From the NCBI GenBank assembly GCA_040882505.1, contig JBBEBE010000009.1, positions 1 to 64,000 of the forward strand: 64,000 bases of DNA. The letters run 5' to 3'. The notes under the pieces were generated by a model. It was not told the DNA's origin. It saw nothing but the letters and a program-made list of their open reading frames with translations, and made no database searches. Source of the stretch: JBBEBE01 sp040882505 (GTDB taxonomy: Bacteria > Bacteroidota > Rhodothermia > Balneolales > Balneolaceae). Positions 46,277-55,521 of this stretch are shown piece by piece. The first letter of the stretch is position 1; the number at the start of each line of letters is the position of its first letter. The translations under genes and the position numbers were made by a program.

Positions 46277-47575
46277 TCACCGATCCGGTTGGTAGTTCCA
46301 CGGAACCAGTGCGGTTCGGACCCGAAGAAAGGGGTCTGTCTGCGTCCAGGCGAGAAAGATCCCCTCTTCCCGGAGCGGAATCAGCGACGGGCGGTCACTC
46401 TGCAGGCCGGAATCCACACTGCCGACCCGGACCGGATCGACCAACGTCTCGCCGTCTCGCTCCGATCCGTCTGCATGGAATCGCTGCAACCAGAGCGATG
46501 CGAGCGGTTCGCCTCTCTGCTGCCAGAGAAGGATCCACCCCCCGTTCGGGTCCGAGGCAACCACCGGACGTCCTGTCTGCTCGTTCCATAGCTCCGGAGT
46601 TCGTTCGGTCCAATCCCCGGATTCGTGAAGGTAGAGCCGGGCATCCCGACCTTCTTCCTGTTCGACAGCAACGGCAAGCGCCAACGCACCGCGCTCCTGT
46701 CGAGCCATCGAGAGAGTCCCGTGCAGATGTCCGTTTCCGCTTGATGCGGACCATTCGCCGATCATCTCTCGATCCGAAGAGGTTTCGGTCTCCCCGACAT
46801 CCTGTCTGCTCACAATCAACTGTACCCGGTCACCCACCTGTTCGAGCCAGGCGGTCGTGGAGGACTCTCCTGTCACGGCCAGCACCGGTTCACCGAGAAG
46901 CTCTCCCTGAAGACGAATTGGCACACCTGCCGCCCGCCAGCCCCCCGCCCCGTCACCATCATCGAGTCGGAGCTCGTCGCCGACCCCGTCTGCCGCCCAC
47001 CGTGCCAGTCGCAAGGTTGTTCCCGCACCTCCGAACTCTTCCCACAGGGCGACCAGAACGGAATCGCCGAGGGCAAGTCGTGGAACACCTTGCCGAAGCG
47101 TTTCATCGGGCGTTGGAATTCGGGAGTGGATCCAGCTGTTGGATCCCTCCGGTTGACGGGAGAGAACCAGTCGTCCTCCCCTGCGCAGTTCTCGCCAGGA
47201 TACCCAGCGAGTTCCATTCTCGTCGATCACCAGTCGGGGCCGATCGGACGGTTCGAGCCGGAGATCTTCGCCCACATGAACCGGCCTCGGAGCGTACCAC
47301 TGCGTCTCGATCCGGTCGGCCACTTCGATCGCAGAGACTCTCTCCTCGATACTGGAGACCCACGCCATGACCACCCGGTCGGGGCCGTCCGACGCAAGTG
47401 CCGGATAGCGACTGCCGTTGGCTGTCGGATTGCTGCGATCAAACGCCAAAACCGGCCGCTGTTTGGCCTCGAATTGACAGCCGGCCAGCAAACTCCCGAA
47501 TGCCAGGCCAACCAGAGTCAGAAGTACATATCGAAATCCCGGCGTGCGGGAAGGGCTGTCTGTCATGGGTTTCAT
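46277..47575 (-). CDS. Sialidase-like beta-propeller lipoprotein
   Basis: The ~432-residue product has a lipoprotein signal ending in LLAGC and at least four related blades with an (P)-x-(V/L)-x-x-D-x-x-G-x-x-x-x-x-W pattern (RYPALASDGPDRVVMAWV, PRLVIDENGTRWVSW, RPVVASDPNGGWILLW, RPSLIPLREEGIFLAW). No sialidase catalytic triad is recognised, so it may be a binding protein. The start is set at the Met before the signal; longer upstream coding is not supported. Confidence 0.6.
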   Translation of the reverse strand: MKPMTDSPSRTPGFRYVLLTLVGLAFGSLLAGCQFEAKQRPVLAFDRSNPTANGSRYPALASDGPDRVVMAWVSSIEERVSAIEVADRIETQWYAPRPVHVGEDLRLEPSDRPRLVIDENGTRWVSWRELRRGGRLVLSRQPEGSNSWIHSRIPTPDETLRQGVPRLALGDSVLVALWEEFGGAGTTLRLARWAADGVGDELRLDDGDGAGGWRAAGVPIRLQGELLGEPVLAVTGESSTTAWLEQVGDRVQLIVSRQDVGETETSSDREMIGEWSASSGNGHLHGTLSMARQERGALALAVAVEQEEGRDARLYLHESGDWTERTPELWNEQTGRPVVASDPNGGWILLWQQRGEPLASLWLQRFHADGSERDGETLVDPVRVGSVDSGLQSDRPSLIPLREEGIFLAWTQTDPFLRVRTALVPWNYQPDR

Positions 47576-47796
47576 CCGGTGGTGACTCTGAACAAGTTGA
47601 TCATCTGATCCGGTCTCTCTTCGGACTCGGAACGGTCGGGTCGACCCGCAATCGCCGGATTCCGTCCCCGGAACCCGGCCTCGTGGAAAGGTATTGAAGC
47701 GTGAGGAAGAATCACAGTCGGAAGCCGGTAGGTCTCCAACATTCTCTCTATCTTTCGGGCTTCCGTACGCATTTTTGCACACAATCGTTATCCTGT

Positions 47797-49788
47797 ATGC
47801 TCCAACTACAGAACATTGAATTGACACTGGGCCAGCGCCCTCTCTTTGATGGGGTCTCCGCTTTGATCAACCCCGGTGAACGGGTCGGTCTGGTCGGGCC
47901 CAACGGCGCCGGAAAGTCGACCCTGCTCAAAGTGATCGCCGGAGAACGTCCGGCAGACGGCGGCGATGTCATCCTCGGCAACGGGGCAACGGTCGGGTAC
48001 CTCCCGCAGGATGGTGTGGATCCCGATCCGAAGAAGAGTGTCTTTGAAGAGGTGGAGAGTGGTTTTCCGGAAATCCTCTCCCTTCGCAAGGAGGTCGAAC
48101 ATGCGCAACAACAGCTCGAAACACTCGACCCCGAAAGCGCCGAAGGCAAACGTGTTCTTGAACGATTCGGGCGGCTGCAATCCCGGCTCGAACAGTCCGG
48201 TTCCTGGACCCTCACCTCCGATATCGAGCGAATTCTATCCGGCCTCGGGTTTTCTGAAACAGATTTCTCTCGGTCCACCACCGAGTTCAGTGGTGGATGG
48301 CTCATGCGAATTGCTCTGGCCCGACTGCTGCTCCGCCGTCCCATGTTCCTGCTGCTGGACGAGCCGACCAACCACCTGGATATCGAATCCCTCGACTGGA
48401 TGGAGCGCTTCCTGGCCAGCTATGAAGGGGCCGTCATCATCGTTTCGCACGATCGCGCCTTTCTGGACACACTCACCACCCGAACTCTGGCACTGGATGC
48501 CGGAGCTCTCTACGACTATGCAGGCAACTACAGTTTCTACGAGAAAAAGTTTGCCCAGGAGCAGGAGCTGCTCGAGCGACAAGCCGAAAATCAGGCCAAG
48601 CAGATCAAAGAGACCGAAGAGTTCATCGATCGGTTTCGCTACAAAGCGACCAAAGCGAAACAGGTCCAGAGCCGGATCAAACAGCTCGAAAAACTGGAGA
48701 GAATTCAGACCCGGAAAAAGCGCGACGAGATCTCTTTTCGTTTCCCCCAACCCGAACGAAGTGGCCAGATCGTCATGGAGCTCAAGGGGGCCGACAAGTC
48801 GTACGGGGAACATGTTATTTTTGATGGACTGGACTACCAAATCTCCCGTGGGGACAAGGTCGCCGTTGTGGGGCCGAACGGAGCGGGAAAGTCGACACTG
48901 ATTCGCATGTTGGCCGGAAACGAAGCTCTCTCTGGCGGGGAGCGTCGGGTCGGGCACAATGTCACACCCGTCTATTTTGCCCAGCACCAAGCCGACGATC
49001 TGGAGACCTCCAAAACGATTCTCGAGGAGATGACCGACCACGCGGGTCACGTGGGCGAGACGCAGATTCGGTCGCTACTCGGATGCTTCCTCTTTACCGG
49101 CGAAGATGTTTTCAAGAAGATTTCCGTCCTCTCCGGCGGAGAGAAGTCCCGGGTTGCGTTGGCCAAGATGCTCATCACCCCGGCCAATTTTCTCATTCTG
49201 GACGAGCCGACCAACCACCTGGACATGGACTCCAAGGAGATCCTCCAGGAGGCTCTTTCACAGTACGAGGGAACCTGCATGATTGTCTCGCACGACCGTG
49301 CCTTTCTGGATCCGATCGTGAGCCATACACTCGAGATTCAGCCCGGCTTTGTCAAAAGCTGGCCCGGCAATGTGAGCAACTACCTGGCGATACGGGCACA
49401 GCGACGGGAAGCAGAGTCTGGACATGGAAAGCCGTCACAACCGAAGAGTACGTCCGGCGGGGCCGCTTCCGATTCGGGTCGAACCGGATTGAGCAAGAAG
49501 GAGGAGCGTCGCATCCGGGCCCAGAAACGAAAAGCCGAGTTCAGAACCGTTGGACCGCTCCGAAAACGACTCTCGAAACTGGAAGAGTCCATCCAGCAGA
49601 AGGAGTCCCGCCGGGATGAGATTGAAGACGTGATGGCTCGAAGTGATTTCTATGACGATCCAGAGCAGGTCAAAACCGTCTCCATGGAGTATGAAGAGCT
49701 TCGTCAGGAGTTGAGCGATCACTACAGCAAGTGGGAAGAGCTGGCGGGTCGAATCGACTATCTCGAACAGGAGACCTCCGACGCGTGA
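47797..49788 (+). CDS. ABC-F ATPase (Uup/YdiF-type)
   Basis: The 663-residue protein has two ABC domains, each with GPNGAGKST (Walker A) and LLDEPTNHLD or LILDEPTNHLD (Walker B). The signatures are EFSGGWLMR in domain 1 and VLSGGEKSR in domain 2, with the usual ABC-F linker between. A C-terminal coiled coil (about 575-660) fits Uup-type members, which bind ribosomes or act in DNA/translation quality control. There are no membrane segments. Confidence 0.9.
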   Translation: MLQLQNIELTLGQRPLFDGVSALINPGERVGLVGPNGAGKSTLLKVIAGERPADGGDVILGNGATVGYLPQDGVDPDPKKSVFEEVESGFPEILSLRKEVEHAQQQLETLDPESAEGKRVLERFGRLQSRLEQSGSWTLTSDIERILSGLGFSETDFSRSTTEFSGGWLMRIALARLLLRRPMFLLLDEPTNHLDIESLDWMERFLASYEGAVIIVSHDRAFLDTLTTRTLALDAGALYDYAGNYSFYEKKFAQEQELLERQAENQAKQIKETEEFIDRFRYKATKAKQVQSRIKQLEKLERIQTRKKRDEISFRFPQPERSGQIVMELKGADKSYGEHVIFDGLDYQISRGDKVAVVGPNGAGKSTLIRMLAGNEALSGGERRVGHNVTPVYFAQHQADDLETSKTILEEMTDHAGHVGETQIRSLLGCFLFTGEDVFKKISVLSGGEKSRVALAKMLITPANFLILDEPTNHLDMDSKEILQEALSQYEGTCMIVSHDRAFLDPIVSHTLEIQPGFVKSWPGNVSNYLAIRAQRREAESGHGKPSQPKSTSGGAASDSGRTGLSKKEERRIRAQKRKAEFRTVGPLRKRLSKLEESIQQKESRRDEIEDVMARSDFYDDPEQVKTVSMEYEELRQELSDHYSKWEELAGRIDYLEQETSDA

Positions 49789-49891
49789 CCGGATCTGCCG
49801 ACGGCCTCCGGGTCGGCCCGCCCATCCTGTTCCGGCACCCGGTTGCCAACGGCTTGTACGCCTGTGAACCGTGTCCGGTTCAGCCCGAATC

Positions 49892-51151
49892 TTATCCGAT
49901 AAAGCCCAGCAGGGCGATCCAGGAGGTGACCAGGGAGAAAGCGATGACGGCCCAGAGTCCATAGTTCCATGCTCGGGAAGGGAGGTATTTCTCCTCGCGC
50001 ATCAGCTCTTTTTTGTTGAGCAGATAGGTGATCGGAATGGCCACCGCCGGAAGGATAAACGCCATGAGTGCAGTGGCGATCACAAGAAGGATCGGAGGAG
50101 CCTGATCGATGAAGATGGATCCAAAGGCAACAAGCAGTCCGACGCCGATGCAGATCCGGAAGAGCGGGGATTTCATGTCGCGCTCCAGTCCCAGATAGTC
50201 TGCCAGAAGCCAGGGCGCGATGAGCAGGATCGGGAACATGGTCGAGAGCCCGGCACCGGCCACACCAATGATCAGGATGAAGGCCGCCGTCCGGCCGCCG
50301 ATGGGTTCCATGAGATGGATCATCTCCAGAGTGGTCTCCAGGCGCAGTCCCATGACGTGCAATGTGCCCGCTCCGACAGCCATGATGATGGCGCTCAGGA
50401 AGACCATGAGCGAGACGGAGACCAGGGCATCCCGCTTTTCATGGCGCAGTTGTTCGATTCCCCATCCTTTCTCGGCCACGACGATGCTCCGCATGACAAA
50501 AACAACGGCCGAACAGGTGGTTCCCGCCATTGCCGCTACAATGCGATAGGCGTTTGGATCATCCGGGATACCGGGGACCATTCCAGCCAGGATCTCGCTG
50601 TAGGATGGACTGACCATGAAGAAGACAACGACGAAACAGAAGACAAGCAAGACCACGAATCCGGTCAGAATCTTCTCGAACAGTTTGTACCTCCCGTACC
50701 AGAGGGCGACCCACATAAAGATGGAGAGGACCAGAATGATCCAGAAGGTGGAGAGGATCTGTGCCGAGGATTCGGGCGCCACGGCCAGTCGCACGCCCTC
50801 CTGAATGAGTTCGGAGACAATTCCCATGATCGAGAGCAACGCCATGAGCTCGGTGATGATCATCGTAAGCAGGACGTAGATCGCCAATGCCTTTCCGATC
50901 CCCGGAATCTGTGTCTTGAAGTTGTAGAGAGCGGTCTGGCCGGTGACCAGAGAGAGGTGACCGTAAGCGACCATCAACACATACGTAAAGATACCTGAGA
51001 GCAACAGCGCCCAGAAGAGGGTCATACTGTACTGGGCGCCCGCCATTCCCATGGTGGTAATGCTTCCGGTTCCGATGTTGTAGCCCATCAGAAACAGACC
51101 GGGTCCGATGGCGCTCAGTCCGACGGCAATTTTTTTCAGGCGTCCGCTCAT
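49892..51151 (-). CDS. Nramp-fold transporter lacking canonical metal motifs
   Basis: The 419-residue protein has about 11 membrane helices and starts with GPGLFLMGYNIGTGSITT, the helix-1 position of the Nramp signature. The canonical DPGN there is replaced by NIGT (about 25-28), and the MPH-type motif of helix 6 is absent (TTCSAVVFVMRS near 215-226). These residues bind metal in true Nramps, so the substrate here is probably something else. The stop of the GH109-like oxidoreductase gene upstream overlaps this ATG as ATGA, so the two are translationally coupled in one operon with an amidohydrolase. Confidence 0.75.
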   Translation of the reverse strand: MSGRLKKIAVGLSAIGPGLFLMGYNIGTGSITTMGMAGAQYSMTLFWALLLSGIFTYVLMVAYGHLSLVTGQTALYNFKTQIPGIGKALAIYVLLTMIITELMALLSIMGIVSELIQEGVRLAVAPESSAQILSTFWIILVLSIFMWVALWYGRYKLFEKILTGFVVLLVFCFVVVFFMVSPSYSEILAGMVPGIPDDPNAYRIVAAMAGTTCSAVVFVMRSIVVAEKGWGIEQLRHEKRDALVSVSLMVFLSAIIMAVGAGTLHVMGLRLETTLEMIHLMEPIGGRTAAFILIIGVAGAGLSTMFPILLIAPWLLADYLGLERDMKSPLFRICIGVGLLVAFGSIFIDQAPPILLVIATALMAFILPAVAIPITYLLNKKELMREEKYLPSRAWNYGLWAVIAFSLVTSWIALLGFIG

Positions 51152-52593
51152 AGCAATCGGGTCGATCCGTTGCCCCGCTCAAGAGCAATGTCCATTCCTC
51201 GCGGATTCTCCTGCCACGAGCCTCCGGTAAAGTCGGGGATGGAGACCGATCGGCTTCCGTTGGCCACCGACCATTCGGTCAGGGGTGTGATGCAGCTATA
51301 CAGTGCGGCATCGTATACATTTTGATCCAGCGGCAACCCGTTCCGCAGGCAGTCGATGAGACGCCAGTCGGTCTCGGTAACGCGCGCATAACTTCGCAAG
51401 TCGGAATTGTCCCGGGCCTCCTCTTGTAGTTCCCGGAATCGGTGTGTGATCGGCGGCGTATACTCGTCCACCAGGGCATCGTACTCCTCATCGGGCAACC
51501 AACCGTCGTGACTTTTGGCAATTCGAGCCGGTGTCGGATAGTGGCGATAGATCCCGCCGGTTCCACTGACGAGCTGAAAACGCGATCCGGGGCGCGGAGA
51601 GCTGATGTCGTGCTGCAGCATCATGGTTCGCCCCCGCTTGGTCCGGATAATCGTGGTATTCATGTTGCCGCGAAACGGCTGTCCAACGTAAGGTTCAAAG
51701 TAGTCATCCTCCTCGGCGAGCTGTTCCATGAGAGGGCCCATCGAGAAATCATCGCTCGACATGGAGACCATGTAGTCCATCTGGTCCCCGTAGTTGATGT
51801 CCATCATCTGGGCCAACGGAGCCAGCCCGTGTTGCGGATAGAGATTTCCGTTCCTCCCCGCATTTTCGTCCAGCCGCCAGGGTCGATAGCCGAACCAACC
51901 GTGTTCATCCCGGACCCATCGCGAGTCGATATCCGAGATCCGGTCATGTATGTAGTTGCCCTCCCCGTGAATGAGATCTCCAAAGAATCCCTGCCGACAC
52001 ATGTTCAGCGTAACCGCGTTGATTCCGCTGTGTGCGGTCGCCGACATCAGAACACAGTGCTTTCGTGTTCTCTCGGAGGTTTCGACCAGATCCATGCACT
52101 CTTCAACGGTTGTGGCTGCCGGAATTTCGACGTAGACATGTTTCTCCGACTCCATGGATCGCTTGCAGATCTCGTAGTGCATACTCCAGGGTGTCGCCGT
52201 ATAGATCAGGTCGATGTCGTCCCGGTCCACGAGTTCTTTCCACGCTTCCGGCCCGTCCGTATAGCTTTCCGGACTGTGTTGCGGATACATGGAGATGGAC
52301 TCGATGGTCTCTTCGACCCGTTCGGGGACGATGTCACAGAGAGCGACAATCTCGACGCCCTCGATCCCGGCAAGCCGGCGAGTGGTTCCAGACCCTCGTG
52401 CTCCGATACCTATGAGGCCAACCCGAATGTGTTCCATGGGTGGAGCCGCATAGGTGTGCATGTTGAAGATCTGTTCCCGTTCGACCCCGAACGGGTCCCG
52501 CCCGCCCGACTGACTGGCACCGGCCATCGTCAAACCGGCCATTCCCAGCCCGGCGGTTTTCAAAAAATCCTTTCTGCTGTTGCCCTTCGCCAT
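51148..52593 (-). CDS. Gfo/Idh/MocA-family protein, GH109-like
   Basis: The 481-residue protein has a SRKDFLKTAGLGMAGLTMAGA signal of TAT type with RK in place of RR, the Rossmann motif GLIGIGARGSG (about 59-69), and the extended C-terminal domain with HGEGNYIHD and NLYPQHGLAPLA. These are hallmarks of glycoside hydrolase family 109, NAD-dependent alpha-N-acetylgalactosaminidases. Activity on a specific sugar is inferred. It overlaps the Nramp-like gene and follows the amidohydrolase gene by 12 bp. Confidence 0.8.
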   Translation of the reverse strand: MAKGNSRKDFLKTAGLGMAGLTMAGASQSGGRDPFGVEREQIFNMHTYAAPPMEHIRVGLIGIGARGSGTTRRLAGIEGVEIVALCDIVPERVEETIESISMYPQHSPESYTDGPEAWKELVDRDDIDLIYTATPWSMHYEICKRSMESEKHVYVEIPAATTVEECMDLVETSERTRKHCVLMSATAHSGINAVTLNMCRQGFFGDLIHGEGNYIHDRISDIDSRWVRDEHGWFGYRPWRLDENAGRNGNLYPQHGLAPLAQMMDINYGDQMDYMVSMSSDDFSMGPLMEQLAEEDDYFEPYVGQPFRGNMNTTIIRTKRGRTMMLQHDISSPRPGSRFQLVSGTGGIYRHYPTPARIAKSHDGWLPDEEYDALVDEYTPPITHRFRELQEEARDNSDLRSYARVTETDWRLIDCLRNGLPLDQNVYDAALYSCITPLTEWSVANGSRSVSIPDFTGGSWQENPRGMDIALERGNGSTRLL

Positions 52594-52605
52594 CGGTTCC
52601 TCCCG

Positions 52606-53910
52606 TTAGGTTGTCGGTTCCCAATTCATGATCCGTCGTGCATTTTCCCGATACATCGCACGCAGTGTCTCCCGTGGTAAATCCAGTCCGTAGTAGGGCC
52701 ACCAGACCCGGCCCGTGATAAATTCGTCGTCGCTTTCAAGCAGCCGCCACCAGGCGCGATACATACTCAACTTCATGTTGGTGTCGGTTCCGAAAAGAAT
52801 CCGGTCTTGATGGTTCTGAAAAAGGCGGGCGGCCGTTCGGGGAATTCGTCCCACTTCGTAATCCCGGGCAGATACATCCAGATAGAAATTGGGGTAGCGA
52901 TCCAGCGCAGCGGAAAGAGCGGTCGGATCGTGCATCTGATTGCTCAAATGACATGCGATAAACGTGGTCTCCGGATGCTTTTCCAGCATGTTGTCGCGTT
53001 GTTCGAAGAGCTCTCCGGGCGAAAGAATGTCCAATCCGTAATTGTTGAAATGCTGATAGTCGGGTGTTCGCTCCTGGTGAATTCCCAACGGTTGCCACGC
53101 TGAAGGGTGGTCGGCAATATGTACATTGACCGGCATATCGAGCCTCGCGCAGGTTTCCCAGGCGGCATCCAGCCGATCATCGTCCAGATGCATTCGTTCA
53201 CTCATCGGCACCTCGGGACCCCCGGTAATCCCGGCTCCCTTGTCGGTCACCTCGCCCACGCCACGCGCACCGGCGTTGTAGCATCGCTCAATCTCCCGTG
53301 CTGCCCGTTCGGAATATCCTGGATCATTTACATTTCCGGTGTCGATCCCGCACCAAAGCTGGAACCGGTCCGGATAGCGCCCAACATAGGCGTCCATGAG
53401 CCGGTCGAACTCCTCCCCGGTTGCAACGGTGAGAAGAACCGACATTTCCACCCCTGCCGCATCCATGTCCTCGACCCACTGATCCAGCACCTCCTCGAAG
53501 GGTTCATCCACCCGGGAAGCGTAATCGTGAATATGACAATCGATCACCGGAAAGGCGGCCTGGTCGACCTCGGTTTTTTCCAATTTCAGGGAGTGGGTCG
53601 GCGCATAATCCTTGAGCAGAATGTCGTCCATCGGACCCGGTTGTGACGAGACTCCCGGACCTCCCCACTCACCATATTTGATCCGTTGCCACTCGGGATC
53701 CATCTGAAGGGACCGATCCACGGTGGGGCCGTCTCCATTCCCGCTTGAGGCTCCCCGATTGGCCGGCTGGCAGCCGGATAGCCAGGCACCGGCTCCAAGT
53801 GCTGCGCCGGAAAGGGCCGAAAGTTTCAGGAATTCCCGACGGTTTCGTTTGCCGGGTTCGGACCCTTTTTCGGATTTCTTGTCGGTTCGCTTGGATGAAG
53901 ACTCGGACAT
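52606..53910 (-). CDS. TAT-exported amidohydrolase-2 family protein
   Basis: The 434-residue protein has a TAT-type lipoprotein signal (KRNRREFLKLSALSGAALGAGAWLSGC) and an amidohydrolase TIM barrel: VIDCHIHDYAS (metal HxH), VHIADHPSAW, ACHLSN and LFGTDTN. The reaction is unknown; family members hydrolyse lactones, amides or decarboxylate aromatics. It is first gene of the operon amidohydrolase - GH109-like - Nramp-like, with an ACCGGT-centred palindrome 37 bp upstream. Confidence 0.8.
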   Translation of the reverse strand: MSESSSKRTDKKSEKGSEPGKRNRREFLKLSALSGAALGAGAWLSGCQPANRGASSGNGDGPTVDRSLQMDPEWQRIKYGEWGGPGVSSQPGPMDDILLKDYAPTHSLKLEKTEVDQAAFPVIDCHIHDYASRVDEPFEEVLDQWVEDMDAAGVEMSVLLTVATGEEFDRLMDAYVGRYPDRFQLWCGIDTGNVNDPGYSERAAREIERCYNAGARGVGEVTDKGAGITGGPEVPMSERMHLDDDRLDAAWETCARLDMPVNVHIADHPSAWQPLGIHQERTPDYQHFNNYGLDILSPGELFEQRDNMLEKHPETTFIACHLSNQMHDPTALSAALDRYPNFYLDVSARDYEVGRIPRTAARLFQNHQDRILFGTDTNMKLSMYRAWWRLLESDDEFITGRVWWPYYGLDLPRETLRAMYRENARRIMNWEPTT

Positions 53911-53946
53911 GGTTGTTGTATTTGAATGTGTTCGTCTGAATCGTGG

Positions 53947-53960
53947 ATTAACCGGTTAAG
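53947..53960 (-). promoter_or_regulatory. Palindromic LacI-type operator upstream of the amidohydrolase operon
   Basis: ATTAACCGGTTAAG contains the perfect palindrome TTAACCGGTTAA (53948-53959). It resembles CTTTACCGGTAAAG at the uxaE promoter, so a shared LacI regulator is likely. No TTGAAA-type -35 is positioned around it here. Confidence 0.55.
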
Positions 53961-54078
53961 CTACTATGAGGCTAAAGATTTCTTTTCACTCCTGCAAGCG
54001 CTTTTTTGAGCGTACAGAACGATCAGAATTCATATTGGTTGAGACTGTCGATCTTCTTGTCCCCGAACATGTTTCCAA

Positions 54079-55473
54079 TCACAAGATACGTGTTGTTCCA
54101 CCATGACGAAGATCCAGATCCATCCCACGCGAGTTTCTCATCCAGTCGCCTCGTGTGAAATCCGGTACAGACTGTGGGTTCGACCGGTCGGCCACCGACG
54201 CCTCGCTCAACGGAATGACCGAACTCCAGAGCGCCGCATCATAGACGTCCATGTCCAATGGAAGACCATTGCGAAGACAGTCCACCAGACGCCAGTCCAT
54301 CAGCGTGTCCATCCCGCCGTGACCGCCCACCTGACGAGCCATCTCGCCCGCGCGTCGGGTAATCTCCGGGGTAAATTGCTCTTCCAGGGCAGACTGTTCC
54401 TCTTCGGTGAGCCATCCGTCGTGACCCGTTGCGATCCGCGCCGGAAGTGGATATTTGCGACAGACCCCTTCGGTTCCGCTCAACAGGTGAATTCGGGAGT
54501 AGGGACGCGGAGAGCTGGTGTCGTGCTGGAGCATGATGGTGCGTCCTCGCTCCGTTCTCATGACACTGGTATTCATATTGCCACGGAAATCAGCATCGAC
54601 CAGCTGAGCGTATTGATCGTTGGTTTCAGCCTGCTTCTGAACCCAGGGACCCACAGAGAAATCGTTTGACGACATCGAAATCAATGTCCCGGCTCGATCC
54701 CCGCAGTTCAGATCCATGGCTTGTGCGACCGACCCAAGCCCGTGCATCGGATAGAGATTTCCGTGACGGCCTATATTTTCATGCATTCTCCAATTTGTTC
54801 GCCGATCCGGATCCGTAAGTCCTCTTGTGAGCTCGTGAATATAGGCCCCCTCTCCATGAATCAACTCCCCGAAGAAGCCCTCGCGTGCCATCTTGAGTGT
54901 GACCATCTCGAAAAAATCGTAACAGACATTCTCGAGCATCATGCAGTGCCGACGCGTCTCCTCGGAGGTGTTGACCAGTTGCCAACACTCCTCGATCGTC
55001 TGTGCAGCCGGCACTTCGGTCGCCGCGTGTTTGCCGTTCTGCATCGCATGGACCGCATTCGGGGTGTGAAGATGCCACGGCGTACAGATGTAGATCAGAT
55101 CGATGTCGTCCCGCTCGCAGATCCGCTTCCAATCCTCCTCGCCGGTGTAGGTCTCCGGATTGTGATCCGTGCCGGAGAGTAGTTCGCCGGCCATCTCCAG
55201 ACGGGTGGGATCCAAATCGGCCAACGCCATCAGCTCTACACCTTCGATTCTCATGAGTCTTCTCAAGGCGCCGAACCCGCGGTTGCCAATCCCGAGCACT
55301 CCGATTCGGACGGTTTCGAGCGGTTCGGCGGCGTAGCCGCGCATATTGTAGATCGGTTCGCCCCGGGTATCTCCGCCGTTGCCGGATCCGCAGCCCCCAA
55401 GAAGACTGGCTCCACTCATGCCAAGTCCCATCAGGCCGGTCGTTTTCAAAAAGTCGCGTCGATTGCTGTTCAT
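54079..55473 (-). CDS. Second Gfo/Idh/MocA-family protein, GH109-like
   Basis: The 464-residue protein has a TAT lipoprotein signal (RRDFLKTTGLMGLGMSGASLLGGC), the Rossmann motif GIGNRGFG (about 61-68), and the GH109-type HGEGAYIHEL and NLYPMHGLGSVAQ motifs. It is a clear paralogue of the gene at 51148-52593. It lies 48 bp after the haem-binding FG-GAP gene, in the uxaE operon. Confidence 0.8.
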   Translation of the reverse strand: MNSNRRDFLKTTGLMGLGMSGASLLGGCGSGNGGDTRGEPIYNMRGYAAEPLETVRIGVLGIGNRGFGALRRLMRIEGVELMALADLDPTRLEMAGELLSGTDHNPETYTGEEDWKRICERDDIDLIYICTPWHLHTPNAVHAMQNGKHAATEVPAAQTIEECWQLVNTSEETRRHCMMLENVCYDFFEMVTLKMAREGFFGELIHGEGAYIHELTRGLTDPDRRTNWRMHENIGRHGNLYPMHGLGSVAQAMDLNCGDRAGTLISMSSNDFSVGPWVQKQAETNDQYAQLVDADFRGNMNTSVMRTERGRTIMLQHDTSSPRPYSRIHLLSGTEGVCRKYPLPARIATGHDGWLTEEEQSALEEQFTPEITRRAGEMARQVGGHGGMDTLMDWRLVDCLRNGLPLDMDVYDAALWSSVIPLSEASVADRSNPQSVPDFTRGDWMRNSRGMDLDLRHGGTTRIL

Positions 55474-55521
55474 GATGGACCTCGTGTCAAATTGCTGGTT
55501 GTCATGTCAGTATGCGTATCA

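Noticed and set aside
49789..49891. Possible terminator after the ABC-F gene
   Set aside because: GC-rich partial complementarity exists near 49797-49820, but there is no T-run and the stem is poor.
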